DNA of 64,000 nucleotides from Symbiopectobacterium purcellii (GCF_019797845.1 NZ_CP081864.1:2790001-2854000), one strand, 5' to 3'; positions 38,448 to 47,039 are shown, counted from the first letter of the stretch. Program-made: numbers and translations. The notes: generated from the sequence alone by a model not told the origin.

Positions 38448-39368
38448 ATGAAAGAGCTTCCCAAAATTAATCAACTCCGGAATTTTCAGGCAATCATTCG
38501 CTATGGAAGCATCAGAACGGCATCACAAGCGCTGTTTCAAACGCAACCGGCCATGACACGCAGTATTCAGGAGTTAGAAAGAATATTGGGCGTTACCCTG
38601 TTAGCCCGAGGGCCTCAAGGCATGGTGCTAACCAAGATGGGCCGCATTTTTGAACCCAGAGTGGCGATGCTGCTTAACGATCTGGAAAGGGCCGTTGATG
38701 AACTGCACCAGGCTAGCCAAATATCACAAGGTTCCGTTGTGTTTGGCTGCTCACATTTGCCCGCCTTCAGTATCATGCCCGCATTGATCAACAAATTTCA
38801 AAAAGAACACCCGAATGCCACGATCACCATTATAGAAGGACAATTATCTGAACTGATCACGTCGTTACGCTTAGGGAGAATAGACTTCTACCTTGGCATT
38901 GCTTCACCAGAAATAGCCATGAATGAGTTTTTCATCGAGAATGCTATCAAAGCAGAATTTTGCATTATGGCACGGCATGGGCATCCGTTAGCGGGCAGCA
39001 CCACACTCATCCAATTGCAAGGGTGTAAATGGTATTTCCCAAATTCCAGAACGGGATACTACAAGGAGCTCGAAAAACATATTTTCCCCAACGGCAAGCC
39101 GGCTGACTCTCGCATCATTTATGGTGACTCAATGACAATTGGTGAACAGTTGGTGACCAATGAGGATTATCTGTTTATTGGTCCCAAGGCAATTCTCAAT
39201 GTTGATCACATCAAAGATATCGTATCGATTGTGCCTATCAAAGAAACCCTGCCTGATGCCGAGTATACGCTGATCTACAAACAGCAGTTAGGATTAACCC
39301 CCTTGGCCAAAACGCTGATGGACGAAATCAATGCGGCTTGTACCGCGTATCTTGCCAGAGGAGTGTAG
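38448..39368 (+). CDS. LysR family transcriptional regulator
   Basis: The 306-residue protein has the LysR helix-turn-helix at residues 9-60 (NFQAIIRYGSIRTASQALFQTQPAMTRSIQELERILGV; two segments) and a periplasmic-binding-like effector domain (VVFGCSHLPAFSIMPALINKFQ, GRIDFYLGIASP). It is divergent from the fimbrial operon and may control it (inference). Effector unknown. Its stop (39366-39368) is directly followed by the left 14-bp copy of the tRNA-Leu end, so it is the last chromosomal gene before the mobile-element tandem. Confidence 0.88.
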   Translation: MKELPKINQLRNFQAIIRYGSIRTASQALFQTQPAMTRSIQELERILGVTLLARGPQGMVLTKMGRIFEPRVAMLLNDLERAVDELHQASQISQGSVVFGCSHLPAFSIMPALINKFQKEHPNATITIIEGQLSELITSLRLGRIDFYLGIASPEIAMNEFFIENAIKAEFCIMARHGHPLAGSTTLIQLQGCKWYFPNSRTGYYKELEKHIFPNGKPADSRIIYGDSMTIGEQLVTNEDYLFIGPKAILNVDHIKDIVSIVPIKETLPDAEYTLIYKQQLGLTPLAKTLMDEINAACTAYLARGV

Positions 39369-39382
39369 TGTGGTGATGGTGC
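39369..39382. repeat. 14-bp copy of the tRNA-Leu 3' flank (candidate outer att)
   Basis: TGTGGTGATGGTGC here is identical to 57991-58004, the segment that spans the CCA end of tRNA-Leu(TAA) and its downstream flank. It abuts the LysR stop on one side and the integrase stub of the prophage remnant on the other. Confidence 0.65.
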
Positions 39383-39402
39383 TTTTTTTTCGTAACATTT
39401 CT

Positions 39403-39732
39403 AGTTGTCGCCATGCCAGGCACGGGCCACGGCCTCGAAGTTTTTGCCATCGTATTCTTCCTTGGCCTTTACCGCATTCCTATACTCTCGGGGATCCATT
39501 CCCGCAGCAACCAGTTTCCTGGCTTCATCGTGTTTTGACGCGCCTGTGCCAGAGAGATATCAGGATAAACCCCTAACGCCAGAAGGTGCTGCTTACCGCC
39601 AAAGCGAAAACGCAACCGCCAGTATTTTGAGCCATTGGGGTGAACTAACAGAAGCATCCCACCATTGTCCGTCAGTGAATACTGTTTTTCTTCTGGTTTT
39701 GCCGTGCGCACTTTCATATCAGTCAGGGCCAT
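39403..39732 (-). pseudogene. Tyrosine integrase stub, frameshifted and 3'-truncated
   Basis: From the ATG at 39730-39732 the product reads MALTDMKVRTAKPEEKQYSL and matches the first 70 residues of the complete island integrase at 56538-57797. After SLAQARQ the frame shifts by one in a run of A (about 39531-39534), and the continuation RKLVAAGMDPREYRN..AVARAWHGDN is readable in the next frame to about 39403, where it ends. The catalytic domain is missing. It is a relict of an earlier integration at the same tRNA. Confidence 0.85.
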
Positions 39733-39734
39733 GC

Positions 39735-39955
39735 CCCATGTCCTCATAGGTGCTTACAAAAGCACTGCCGATGCAGCCAGCGTGGAGTTTGTCGAGCGAG
39801 TGCAGCGCATGGCGCGTGTGCATCACTATGGCCTGCGCGATCGGCCTAACCGCAACAGTGATGATGTGCAATATGAGGCAAGGCTGCTGCTGGGGTTTAT
39901 TCAGGAAGAGAGCAATCTGATTGAGACGCTGGTGCTTGAACACTTTCGTCATTAA
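39735..39955 (+). pseudogene. Phage tail completion protein S, C-terminal part
   Basis: GAYKSTADAASVEFVERVQRMA.. and HHYGLRDRPN followed by YEARLLLGF match the C-terminal half of P2 gpS/phage virion morphogenesis proteins, which finish the tail before head joining. The N-terminal half is absent; the frame instead runs into the antisense of the integrase start. The junction is at about 39733-39745. Confidence 0.75.
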
Positions 39956-39985
39956 GAAGTGCCCCGAAAATGGGGCACAGCAAAT

Positions 39986-40360
39986 CTAGCCGCGGTGGAT
40001 GATTGCTTCATTTAACGCATTAATAACATCATTAATATACTTTACATCTTGGCTGCTTAACGCCTGAGACTCACCTGATGCACTATTCAAAACAACAATG
40101 TATTCAGGCTTAATTGATCTAAACCATACAACAGCCAATAGGAATAATCCCACGCCGATAGCTTTGAACAAAAATGTTGTCGCAACAAATACCATTGCTA
40201 AACCTATTAATCCAGCAATAACAGGTGCTGCTTTTGAAGGGTCTGTCTTGCCACGCTTAACGGAGGTGACGCCATTCATCGCGTATGTAGTCGAGCCAAC
40301 TAAAAATCTTGCATTTGTAATGCTTACATTACCACCTTTGTAAAACTCAATTTCATCCAT
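39986..40360 (-). CDS. DUF6232-type small membrane protein
   Basis: The 124-residue product starts MDEIEFYKGGNVSITNARFL, then two adjacent hydrophobic segments (APVIAGLIGLAMVFVATTFL, FKAIGVGLFLLAVVWF) and a cytoplasmic C-terminus with a helix. This matches the DUF6232 pattern (small PH-like domain around a helical hairpin in the membrane). Opposite in strand to the flanking phage genes and lower in GC, it looks like a prophage cargo gene. Function unknown. Confidence 0.65.
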   Translation of the reverse strand: MDEIEFYKGGNVSITNARFLVGSTTYAMNGVTSVKRGKTDPSKAAPVIAGLIGLAMVFVATTFLFKAIGVGLFLLAVVWFRSIKPEYIVVLNSASGESQALSSQDVKYINDVINALNEAIIHRG

Positions 40361-40459
40361 TTTTCATCCCAGAATTTAAATGTTTAGAAGCATCTCCAGC
40401 ATAAAAAATAATTGAGCCTAAGAATAGTCTTAATGTGCATTTTGTTGTGCTAAGTACTA

Positions 40460-41306
40460 GGGGCTGTTGACAATTAACACAGCCAGACGAATGCAGCAGC
40501 GAGCGCAACGAATGATGCGAAGCGTTTTGAGAGTTTGTCGAAGCGTGTAGCTACGCGTCGAAATTGCTTGATACGGCAAAAGAAACGTTCGATCAAATTG
40601 CGTGAAGCGTAAAGATGTTTGTCCAGTGGGCGTTGCTCACGGCGATTCTCTTTGCTGGGGATGACAGCCTGAATGCCTACCGACTCCAGATATTGTAGAA
40701 TCACATTCGTATCGTAGGCTTTGTCTGCAGCCAAGCTTGAAGGTTTCAATTCACCAAGTAAAGGCAATGCTTCTCTGGTGTCGCTCTTTTGACCACCAGT
40801 CAAACTAAAACGGGCAAGCATGCCCAGCCCATCAACCAGAGCGTGAATCTTGGTTGTCAATCCCCCGCGAGAACGACCAATCGACTGGTCACCGTTTTTT
40901 TGGGAGCGCCCGCTGCATGCTGATGAACCCGTACGATAGTGCTGTCGATGAAGATTTCCTCGAAATCGGCATCGCCCGCAAGTTCAGCAAAAACGGAATG
41001 CCATATTTCTGCCCGTGACCATCTGGCAAAGCGTTTGTACACACTGTTCCAGAGTCCGAAATCGGGTGGTAAATCTCTCCATGGGCTTCCAGTTCGGGCG
41101 ATCCATAAAACCGCTTCGACAAAAAGCCGATTATCTGCTGCTGTTCGTCCCGGATCCGAATCCTTTCCCGGCAAAAACGGGCTAATCCGTTCGTATTGGT
41201 CATCACTGAGCATCAATCTTGGCATTCTGCTTTTCCAAAAAAGACAGAATGTAAACAGATTCTTTTACAAAAAAACAGGTTCTTGGCGATGATTGTCAAC
41301 AGGCCC
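40460..41306 (-). mobile_element. IS5-family (IS427-group) insertion sequence, 847 bp
   Basis: Terminal inverted repeats of 15-16 bp (GGGGCTGTTGACAAT at 40460, and its near-complement ending at 41306) flank a two-frame transposase. A TA dinucleotide is present on both outer sides (40458-40459 and 41307-41308), consistent with a target duplication. It lies between phage genes S and V. Confidence 0.9.
40474..41225 (-). CDS. IS5-family transposase (orfA/orfB, -1 frameshift)
   Basis: DDE transposase in two overlapping frames. OrfA (40857-41225) starts MPRLMLSDDQYERISPFLPG and has the first catalytic Asp in EEIFIDSTIVRVHQ. OrfB (40474-40860) has the second Asp in SSLAADKAYDTN and the catalytic Glu in NLIERFFCRIKQFRRVATR. 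A run of seven A on the coding strand (CCC then A7) at the overlap allows a -1 shift that joins them as ..PKKNGDQSIGRSRGGLTTK.., the usual programmed frameshift of this group. All catalytic residues are present, so it may be active. Confidence 0.92.
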
Positions 41307-41358
41307 TACCGCACTACAGTTAATTGCCGAAAATAATTCCCTACGGCATCCTTTCCCT

Positions 41359-41994
41359 ATGAAAACACGAGCCACCCTTACCGAAATCCAGCGTCTGCTG
41401 CGCAATCTGATCCGTGTCGGCGTCGTGACCAACGTCAACACCAAAGATGCCCTGTGCCGGGTGCAAACCGGAGACATGACAACCGACTGGTTGAACTGGC
41501 TGACCCGTCGTGCCGGGCGTTCCCGCGACTGATGGGCCCCGTCTATCGGTGAGCAGGTGTTAATTCTGTCTATCGGCGGCGAACGGGATACCGCCTTTGT
41601 GCTGCCCGGCATCTATTCCGATGACAACCCGGCGCCGTCGGCCTCTGCTGATGCATTGCATATCAGTTTTTCCGACGGTGCGGTGATCGAGTACGAACCT
41701 GAAAACGGCGCGCTGACCGTCAGCGGCATCAAAACCGCCGACGTCACCGCCTCTGAAACCCTTACTGCGACCGTGCCGCTGGTACTGGTGAAAGCCGCTA
41801 CCCGCATCACGCTGGATTCGCCGGAAGTGCTCTGCACCAACAAGCTGATCACCGGAACGCTGGAAGTACAGCAAGGCGGAGAAATGCGCGGCAATATCCA
41901 GCATTCCGGCGGTTCGCTGTCGTCCAATGGCAAAGTGTTGCACACCTACAAACACCCTGGCGACAGCGGCGGCACCACAGGAACGCCACTATGA
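41359..41994 (+). pseudogene. Phage baseplate assembly protein V with in-frame stop
   Basis: P2 gpV forms the membrane-piercing spike. Translation from 41359 reads MKTRATLTEIQRLLRNLIRV..WLTRRAGRSRD, then TGA at 41530-41532 where homologues have Trp (..RTWWAPSVGEQ), then continues in the same frame through TAFVLPGIYSDDNPAPSASA to SSNGKVLHTYKHPGDSGGTT and the stop at 41994. A single TGG to TGA change explains it. The stop overlaps the gpW start. Confidence 0.88.
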
Positions 41995-42335
41995 CCGCGC
42001 GCGATAGCGGCATGAGCCACGATAACGGCACCGCGCTGGCTGACCTTGAGCACATTCGCCAAAGCGTGCGCGACATTCTGATCACACCGATAGGCTCACA
42101 CGTGATGGACAATGATTACGGTTCGCTGCTGTCCGCCCTTATCGACCAGCCGCAAAGCCCGGCGGTGAAATTGCAGGTGATGGCCGCGTGTTACATGGCG
42201 CTGCTGCGCTGGGAGCCACGCATCACGCTGACGGGCATCACGCTCGAATCGACCTACGACGGCAAGCTGGCCGTCGATCTTGTGGGCGTGCTGACCGATA
42301 GCCCCGCCTTTTCTCTTTCTGTTCCTGTGAGCTGA
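41991..42335 (+). CDS. Phage baseplate protein W
   Basis: The 114-residue product matches P2 gpW (T4 gp25-like): LEHIRQSVRDILITPIGSHV then DYGSLLSALIDQPQSP. It is a baseplate wedge protein. The reading frame is complete, but all partners are broken, so it can only be a relic. Confidence 0.85.
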   Translation: MTARDSGMSHDNGTALADLEHIRQSVRDILITPIGSHVMDNDYGSLLSALIDQPQSPAVKLQVMAACYMALLRWEPRITLTGITLESTYDGKLAVDLVGVLTDSPAFSLSVPVS

Positions 42336-42339
42336 CACC

Positions 42340-42560
42340 ATGGCAACCATTGATTTAAGCCAGCTTCCCGCCCCGGCTGTGGTGGAAGAACCGGATTACG
42401 AAACCATCTACAACGAGCGCAAAGCGGTGCTGTTGTCGCTCTACCCGGAAGACTAGCGCACCGCCGTTGCGCGCTGGAATCGGAGCCACTGGTCAAGCTG
42501 CTACAGGAAAACGCCTATCGTGAACTGCTGTGGCGGCAACGCGTCGATGAGGCCGCGCGA
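42340..42560 (+). pseudogene. Phage baseplate protein J, 5' fragment
   Basis: Starts MATIDLSQLPAPAVVEEPDY as P2 gpJ. It meets a TAG at codon 39 (after LLSLYPED, where homologues have Gln), then a frameshift, after which ESEPLVKLLQENAYRELLWR and QRVDEAAR are readable. The frame then runs into gene D sequence at about 42557-42568. About 250 C-terminal residues are missing. Confidence 0.8.
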
Positions 42561-42562
42561 TT

Positions 42563-43011
42563 GTGGATCGTGATGCTTACAGTGGCGTGCGCGCCTATTG
42601 GCTGGATCTCAACTTTGGCAAAAAAAGAAAGTCAGCGTAAAACGGCGCAGAACCAAGTCCAAACCGAAAAAGGAGAAAAACAGCAGCCACGAGGGCGAAT
42701 ACATGGAAGGGACCGACGGCAACGTGTATGTGTTGCGTAAAACCTACCAAAATGAAACCGCCGCCAAACCTGCAGCGGCAGCAAAATGGCAACAGCTTCA
42801 GCGGGGAGCCGCCGAGTTCTCTATCACCCTGGCGCGTGGCCGAGCTGATCTGTACCCGGAAATGCACGTCACCGTTACCAGCTTTAAAGCGGAGATAGAT
42901 AATCAGGAATGGATTATTTCACGTGAGGAGCATGTGATTGGCGACAGCGGTTTTACCACGCGTCTGGAATTGGAAGCGAAAATATCTGACTGGATTGCAG
43001 AAAGTGAATAG
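42563..43011 (+). pseudogene. Phage late control protein D, 3' fragment
   Basis: DRDAYSGVRAYWLDLNFGK and then KKVSVKRRRTKSKPKKEK, EGEYMEGTDGNVYVLRKTYQ and LELEAKISDWIAE match the C-terminal third of P2 gpD (tail hub). The first part is one base out of frame with the second at a run of seven A (42620-42626). It is fused to the gene J fragment, so genes I, H, G, FI, FII, E, T, U and most of D were removed by one deletion. Confidence 0.85.
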
Positions 43012-43048
43012 AATAACCGTGAGTTCAACTCCCGCAGGGGAGATCATT

Positions 43049-43315
43049 ATGTTCACTTGTCCATTTTGCGGTGCAGTAGCCCGCCCCCGTACCAGTCGCC
43101 GCCTAAACGAAATGACTATCCGCCAGTATCATCAGTGTCAACATCAGGAATGCAGCGAAACCTTTACCACGCTTAACACCGTAGAACACCGGGTGTCTAA
43201 GCGCGCCCGAGAGGAGCCCTTGCCGCCTGACTTTATCCCGCAGGATGCGTTTCCAACATCGCACTATGCGGGATCAGTTAAATTTGGCGCTGTAACGAAA
43301 GGCCCCTCGAGTTAA
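43049..43315 (+). CDS. ogr: Ogr/Delta-type zinc-finger activator
   Basis: The 88-residue product MFTCPFCGAVARPRTSRRLN..YHQCQHQECSETFTTL has the CxxC..CxxxxC zinc site and sequence of P2 Ogr/P4 Delta, which activate phage late promoters through RNA polymerase. The frame is complete. In P2 ogr follows gene D exactly as here. A strong terminator follows. With late genes gone, it might still act on a helper or satellite phage. Confidence 0.88.
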   Translation: MFTCPFCGAVARPRTSRRLNEMTIRQYHQCQHQECSETFTTLNTVEHRVSKRAREEPLPPDFIPQDAFPTSHYAGSVKFGAVTKGPSS

Positions 43316-43330
43316 ATCGCGGGGCCTTTT
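43298..43330 (+). terminator. Terminator after ogr
   Basis: AAAGGCCCC, a 14-nt loop and GGGGCCTTTT at 43321-43330. Confidence 0.85.
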
Positions 43331-43544
43331 ATCGGGATAATGAATATTATTTTTTGAAAAGACCTATCACACAATCAGAATATTATATTTTGAAATGTAT
43401 TATTGACTTTAGCGACAGCAGATGCTAACCCTTGCATTTTTAATGATAACATCCTAAATACAATAACTTAGATTAACAAATTATAATGTACACAAAAAAA
43501 ATAATTAACATAGCAATGCATTCACAGTAAAAAGGGCATAATCA

Positions 43545-44507
43545 ATGAAAAAAACTCATGATTTACATGATTTTATGAATCAAATCAGTGCTGAAATGGC
43601 AAGTGAATATACTCGAATTCAAAAACGAGTGTCAGAAGACCCAGGGACAGCAGGAGATCAAGGTGAAGAGAATTGGGCCGAAATCCTAAGGGATTGGCTC
43701 CCACAAGAGTATCATATCGTTACAAAAGGAAGAATTATTAGCCAAGATGGTGAGACTAGCCCTCAAATCGATATTCTTATCCTGCATGCTTCGTATCCAT
43801 CAAAGTTGTTAAATAAAAAATTATTTTTAGCAGCAGGTGTAGCAGCAGCATTTGAATGCAAAACAACGCTTAAAGCGTCTCATATCACTGAAGTAATAGA
43901 AAATAGTATAAAAATAAAAAATCTTTATAAGCCGCGTGGAGGAACACCCTATAGGGAATTACACTCTCCCATTATTTACGGACTATTAGCTCATTCCCAC
44001 TCTTGGAAAGGTGAACAATCTGAACCAGAGAAAATTATTATCAACAAACTTATAAGTGAAGATAGAAAACTAATTTCACACCCTCGCTATGCGTTGGACT
44101 TATTATGTGTTGCAGACTTAGGCGCATGGCAATTTAGTAAAATGGCATTCGTAAAATCTAGCATTCCCCCTTCAGAAGGACAGAAACACTCAGTATCCAT
44201 ACATCAAGACGCTCTCACAATAAATACTGCATATCTCGGTCACATACTCAATGATGAGAGGCAAGATGGACACTTCAGGCCAATGGGGTTTTTAATTTCT
44301 CAATTAAATCAAATACTTGCATGGGAAAATATTTCTATGAGAAATTTGGCAGAATACTATTTTTTGACCAATTTAACAGGCAATGGTTCTGGCTCAATGC
44401 GTAGTTGGTCTGGTGACATTTTTACTGATAACGTACGCATCCAATTGCAACAGGGCGGAATGACTAGCAACACAAGTTGGAGTGAATGGTCCCCGGTTTT
44501 TCTTTAA
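43545..44507 (+). CDS. DUF6602-type putative PD-(D/E)XK nuclease
   Basis: The 320-residue product has GTAGDQGEENWAEILRDWLP near residue 35, then PQIDILILHAS and VAAAFECKTTL. The Glu in the first helix, the Asp of QIDILI and the ECK of AFECKTT fit the PD-(D/E)XK nuclease core (E..D..ExK). This matches DUF6602, found beside phages and defence genes. No signal or membrane segment. The gene is AT-rich compared with the phage genes beside it, has its own AT-rich upstream region and a terminator, and lies in the cargo position between ogr and the attachment repeat. A defence or phage-exclusion role is an inference. Confidence 0.65.
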   Translation: MKKTHDLHDFMNQISAEMASEYTRIQKRVSEDPGTAGDQGEENWAEILRDWLPQEYHIVTKGRIISQDGETSPQIDILILHASYPSKLLNKKLFLAAGVAAAFECKTTLKASHITEVIENSIKIKNLYKPRGGTPYRELHSPIIYGLLAHSHSWKGEQSEPEKIIINKLISEDRKLISHPRYALDLLCVADLGAWQFSKMAFVKSSIPPSEGQKHSVSIHQDALTINTAYLGHILNDERQDGHFRPMGFLISQLNQILAWENISMRNLAEYYFLTNLTGNGSGSMRSWSGDIFTDNVRIQLQQGGMTSNTSWSEWSPVFL

Positions 44508-44561
44508 CAATGTTCAGCACTTCGAGCAGGAGTCCCCAAGTAGGTAATATGATTTGTGCGT

Positions 44562-44592
44562 AAAAGCTCTGTAATCAATAGCAGAGCTTTTT
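44562..44592 (+). terminator. Terminator after the DUF6602 gene
   Basis: AAAAGCTCTG, a 10-nt loop and CAGAGCTTTTT. Confidence 0.9.
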
Positions 44593-44704
44593 GCTGTTTG
44601 AATTGTTCATGATGACTTAATAATGCGCCCTGCTCTGCCAACCCTGAGCTTAACCACGCAAAACCGATGCCGCCACTCTGCTGCCACTGCGAAATTTAAA
44701 AAAC

Positions 44705-44725
44705 AAAAAAACCACCTTGCGGTGG
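44705..44725 (-). terminator. Minus-strand terminator at the island edge
   Basis: GGTGG/CCACC around a 4-nt loop (CCACC at 44712-44716) with seven T following on the minus strand. It would stop transcripts leaving the island from vapBC. The rest of the 438-bp gap 44508-44945 shows only the att repeat and no gene. Confidence 0.7.
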
Positions 44726-44766
44726 CGTAATAATATTTATAACTAATTGTTTTTATTAACTTAAAC

Positions 44767-44790
44767 GATGGTGCCGGGGCGGGACTTGAA
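44767..44790. repeat. Island attachment site, tRNA-distal copy
   Basis: GATGGTGCC then GGGGCGGGACTTGAA repeats the 3' end of tRNA-Leu (57997-58021) with one C missing. With the integrase next to the tRNA copy, this marks the far end of the integrated island. Confidence 0.88.
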
Positions 44791-44945
44791 AAACATGACA
44801 TCATCGTTGAATTTAAAGGCGTTACCTTAAAATCCAACTCACATGTACCCGCATTTGTACCCACAACCCAAATTGTTTCATTCCCTATCCTGCCGTTCGC
44901 TACGATACCAAGCAGTGACGCCAGTTGTTGAACTTCGACAGCATA

Positions 44946-45374
44946 TTACAAAGGCTGGCTATTGTCAGCCGAACTACCGACCCAGTTTTCTACACGTAAT
45001 CCAGGCACACGTTCAAACTCACGCACATTGTTCGTTATCAGAATCAAACCAGCGGACCGCGCGTGACCGGCTAACATAGCATCATACGGGCCAATGGGTG
45101 TTCCTTGTTTTGCCAGTTCCGCACGAATTTGACCAGTATGTACGGCAGCGTCAAAGCCATAAGTTTGCACTTCCAGACGTGCAGAAAACCCTTCTATCAC
45201 GGCCAGATTTTTTTCTGGATTTACCGATTTCTCCGCGCCATAGATCAGTTCCATCAGCGTGATAGCGCTGATAGCAAACTGCCCGTAATGACGATAAAAA
45301 GCGTCCCGGACTTCCTGTGGTTTGTTCTTGATGGTGTAAATACAGATATTGGTATCGAGTAGATATTTCAGCAT
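44946..45374 (-). CDS. vapC: VapC-type PIN-domain toxin
   Basis: The 142-residue product MLKYLLDTNICIYTIKNKPQ has the PIN-domain acidic residues: Asp in LLDTN, Glu in LMELIYGAEKS, Asp in IGPYDAMLAGHA and Asn/Asp-like NNVREF. It matches the plasmid/chromosomal VapC (MvpT) of enterobacteria, which cleaves the initiator tRNA. It has about ten more C-terminal residues than usual. Its start overlaps the vapB stop (ATGA). Confidence 0.92.
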   Translation of the reverse strand: MLKYLLDTNICIYTIKNKPQEVRDAFYRHYGQFAISAITLMELIYGAEKSVNPEKNLAVIEGFSARLEVQTYGFDAAVHTGQIRAELAKQGTPIGPYDAMLAGHARSAGLILITNNVREFERVPGLRVENWVGSSADNSQPL

Positions 45375-45604
45375 CAGAAATCTTCCCTGATCTGATCATC
45401 CGGTTGCTCTCTGGTGATCATGAAGTCAGGTGTTACTCCTTGTTCTTCGAACCAACTGTCCCAGCTTTCCCCTGCCGGAGTGATGATACGCGTGCGGCCA
45501 ATCGCAACGATATCAACCTGCTTCACATCATCGGGCAGTGCAACGGCTTTAGGAAGCCGTACTGCCTGGCTACGGTTGCTTTTGAATACTGTGGTTTTTT
45601 CCAT
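45374..45604 (-). CDS. vapB: VapB-type antitoxin
   Basis: The 76-residue product from ATG 45604 (MEKTTVFKSNRSQAVRLPKA) has the AbrB/SpoVT swapped-hairpin DNA-binding domain at the N-terminus and a toxin-wrapping acidic tail (ITREQPDDQIREDF). It neutralises VapC and represses the pair. A good ribosome site (AAGGAGAT) precedes this start; an upstream in-frame ATG at 45643 is not supported. Confidence 0.92.
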   Translation of the reverse strand: MEKTTVFKSNRSQAVRLPKAVALPDDVKQVDIVAIGRTRIITPAGESWDSWFEEQGVTPDFMITREQPDDQIREDF

Positions 45605-45698
45605 GGCGATCTCCTTGGATAAACTTTGTGCTATAGGAAGCATAGAGTATTGATGGGATATGTCAATGGGATATACGCAGCCAGCGTTATTGAGTTAC

Positions 45699-46532
45699 TC
45701 ACCTTGCCGCCAACATCCCCGGATAGTGTTTGGCGATAATATCGTTCATCTGCTCGATCAAGTCAGGGCGTTTAAAGGTGAGATGTCCGGTGCCTTTCTG
45801 AAAGTAACGGACGCTAAAATACTCATCTTCGTATTCCTGCTGATGGGGGTTATCGCGGATATGGTCCATCAGTCGGATGGTTAAATCGCCTCGGTTGTCG
45901 GGGATCGGTTTGCCATCCAGCAGATACAGCATACGTTCCAGATCGGCCAGTTGATCGCGTCGCCAACCCCAATTCAGACCAAAGCCCCAACGATTGTATG
46001 TCACCAAATTATTGATAATGACTTTCTTACCGAAATAACAAGGGTGATTGGTTTTGTAATCCCACGACAGCCCCTTAAAGACGTTGGTCACCCCACGCTC
46101 AAATACCTCCTGCTTACTTTGGTGGAGTTGCTCAAAGGTGCTGAGAATATTGGCTTCACTGACGGCGGGTAGCTCACCTTCATCCAGATTTTTATGCCAC
46201 TGGCTACGTGCTTCGGCATCCATCAGCGACAGCATGCCGGATTTCAGCATCAGGTCACGCCAGATATTGCGATCCAGCATACGGGTGATAGCAGGCATCG
46301 CTTTATCAGGCGTTTCCGTCAGCCAACAATCGTAGCGATGCCCCTGCTTCAGTCCCCAGTCTTCAACTGTACCGCCGCCAATAGTCGCTGTTAGCGTGGA
46401 GATCGCCCGTACCTGATTAAGGAGTTGTTCTATCTGTTGCAGCGCGGCATCACGTCCGGTGACGATGCGTTCGATATTGGTCGAGCAAATCAGCTCGGTG
46501 TGTTCGGTCAAAACCTCGGGTTCAATTTGCAT
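45699..46532 (-). CDS. DUF4942 domain protein
   Basis: The 277-residue product from ATG 46532 (MQIEPEVLTEHTELICSTNI) matches DUF4942, a family found downstream of CbtA in YeeUV-type islands. The core has NVFKGLSWDYKTNHPCYFGKK and a C-terminal YFQKGTGHLTFKRPDLIEQMN, in which part of the fold resembles N6-adenine methyltransferase ends. Function unknown. It lies 118 bp after cbtA. Confidence 0.8.
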   Translation of the reverse strand: MQIEPEVLTEHTELICSTNIERIVTGRDAALQQIEQLLNQVRAISTLTATIGGGTVEDWGLKQGHRYDCWLTETPDKAMPAITRMLDRNIWRDLMLKSGMLSLMDAEARSQWHKNLDEGELPAVSEANILSTFEQLHQSKQEVFERGVTNVFKGLSWDYKTNHPCYFGKKVIINNLVTYNRWGFGLNWGWRRDQLADLERMLYLLDGKPIPDNRGDLTIRLMDHIRDNPHQQEYEDEYFSVRYFQKGTGHLTFKRPDLIEQMNDIIAKHYPGMLAAR

Positions 46533-46649
46533 AGTTTGTAGTCCATAGATAAAAGCAAATGCGCCAGCCGGTAAGGGCTGGTGCATTATGCAGTGGGGAG
46601 AATGAGAAATAGGTTTGGTGTGGTATTACTGGAAAGCAGTTCTGAGCCT

Positions 46650-46970
46650 TTATGACTTAAGTAATCCCGTTGTACGTCTGGCGCGGAGAACATCAACGGC
46701 GGAGAGAAACGGCGATTGCTCCTGCCAGTTAAAGCCATTGCGATCGATGCGTACCAGTTCGTAACGCTCCACCAGAAAATTCACGGCGTTTACCAGCGTG
46801 ACACCAGCATCGATATGCTCCTGAATCACGTTTTCCTCGCAGAACGGTGTGTCATTCAGCGTGAGTCCGTAGTGCTTTTCCAATAGATAGGCCAGAAGTC
46901 GCTGCCAGACGGCTACAGGTGACGGGCAAGACTGATCCTCCCGTGATGGGATTGCAGGTGATGTTTGCAT
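46650..46970 (-). CDS. cbtA: CbtA-family type IV toxin
   Basis: The 106-residue product has [40 protein letters not shown] and [11 protein letters not shown], near identical in pattern to E. coli CbtA (YeeV) and YkfI/YpjF. These toxins bind MreB and FtsZ and block cell shape and division. It ends sooner than CbtA (124), just after RARRTTGLL, a length seen in YpjF-like members. Partner is the upstream CbeA gene. Confidence 0.9.
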   Translation of the reverse strand: MQTSPAIPSREDQSCPSPVAVWQRLLAYLLEKHYGLTLNDTPFCEENVIQEHIDAGVTLVNAVNFLVERYELVRIDRNGFNWQEQSPFLSAVDVLRARRTTGLLKS

Positions 46971-47039
46971 GGGAATACTCGCTTCAGGTTAGGTCGATAA
47001 AATAAGGGAAATGTTCAGAATGGGGAGAGAAGCTGCGGA

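Larger units (their letters stand above)
39369..44790. mobile_element. Degenerate P2-like prophage remnant
   Basis: Between the LysR gene and the island repeat lie, in P2 order, fragments of an integrase, tail completion gene S, then V, W, J, late-control gene D and ogr. Genes from J through D are collapsed by one large deletion, and head, lysis and replication genes are gone. Cargo and later insertions (DUF6232 gene, IS5-family element, DUF6602 gene) sit inside. It is bounded by copies of the tRNA-Leu end at 39369 and 44767. It cannot form particles. Confidence 0.8.

Noticed and set aside
44607..44864. 85-codon minus-strand ORF over the attachment repeat
   Set aside because: It crosses the att repeat and a terminator hairpin and has no family resemblance.
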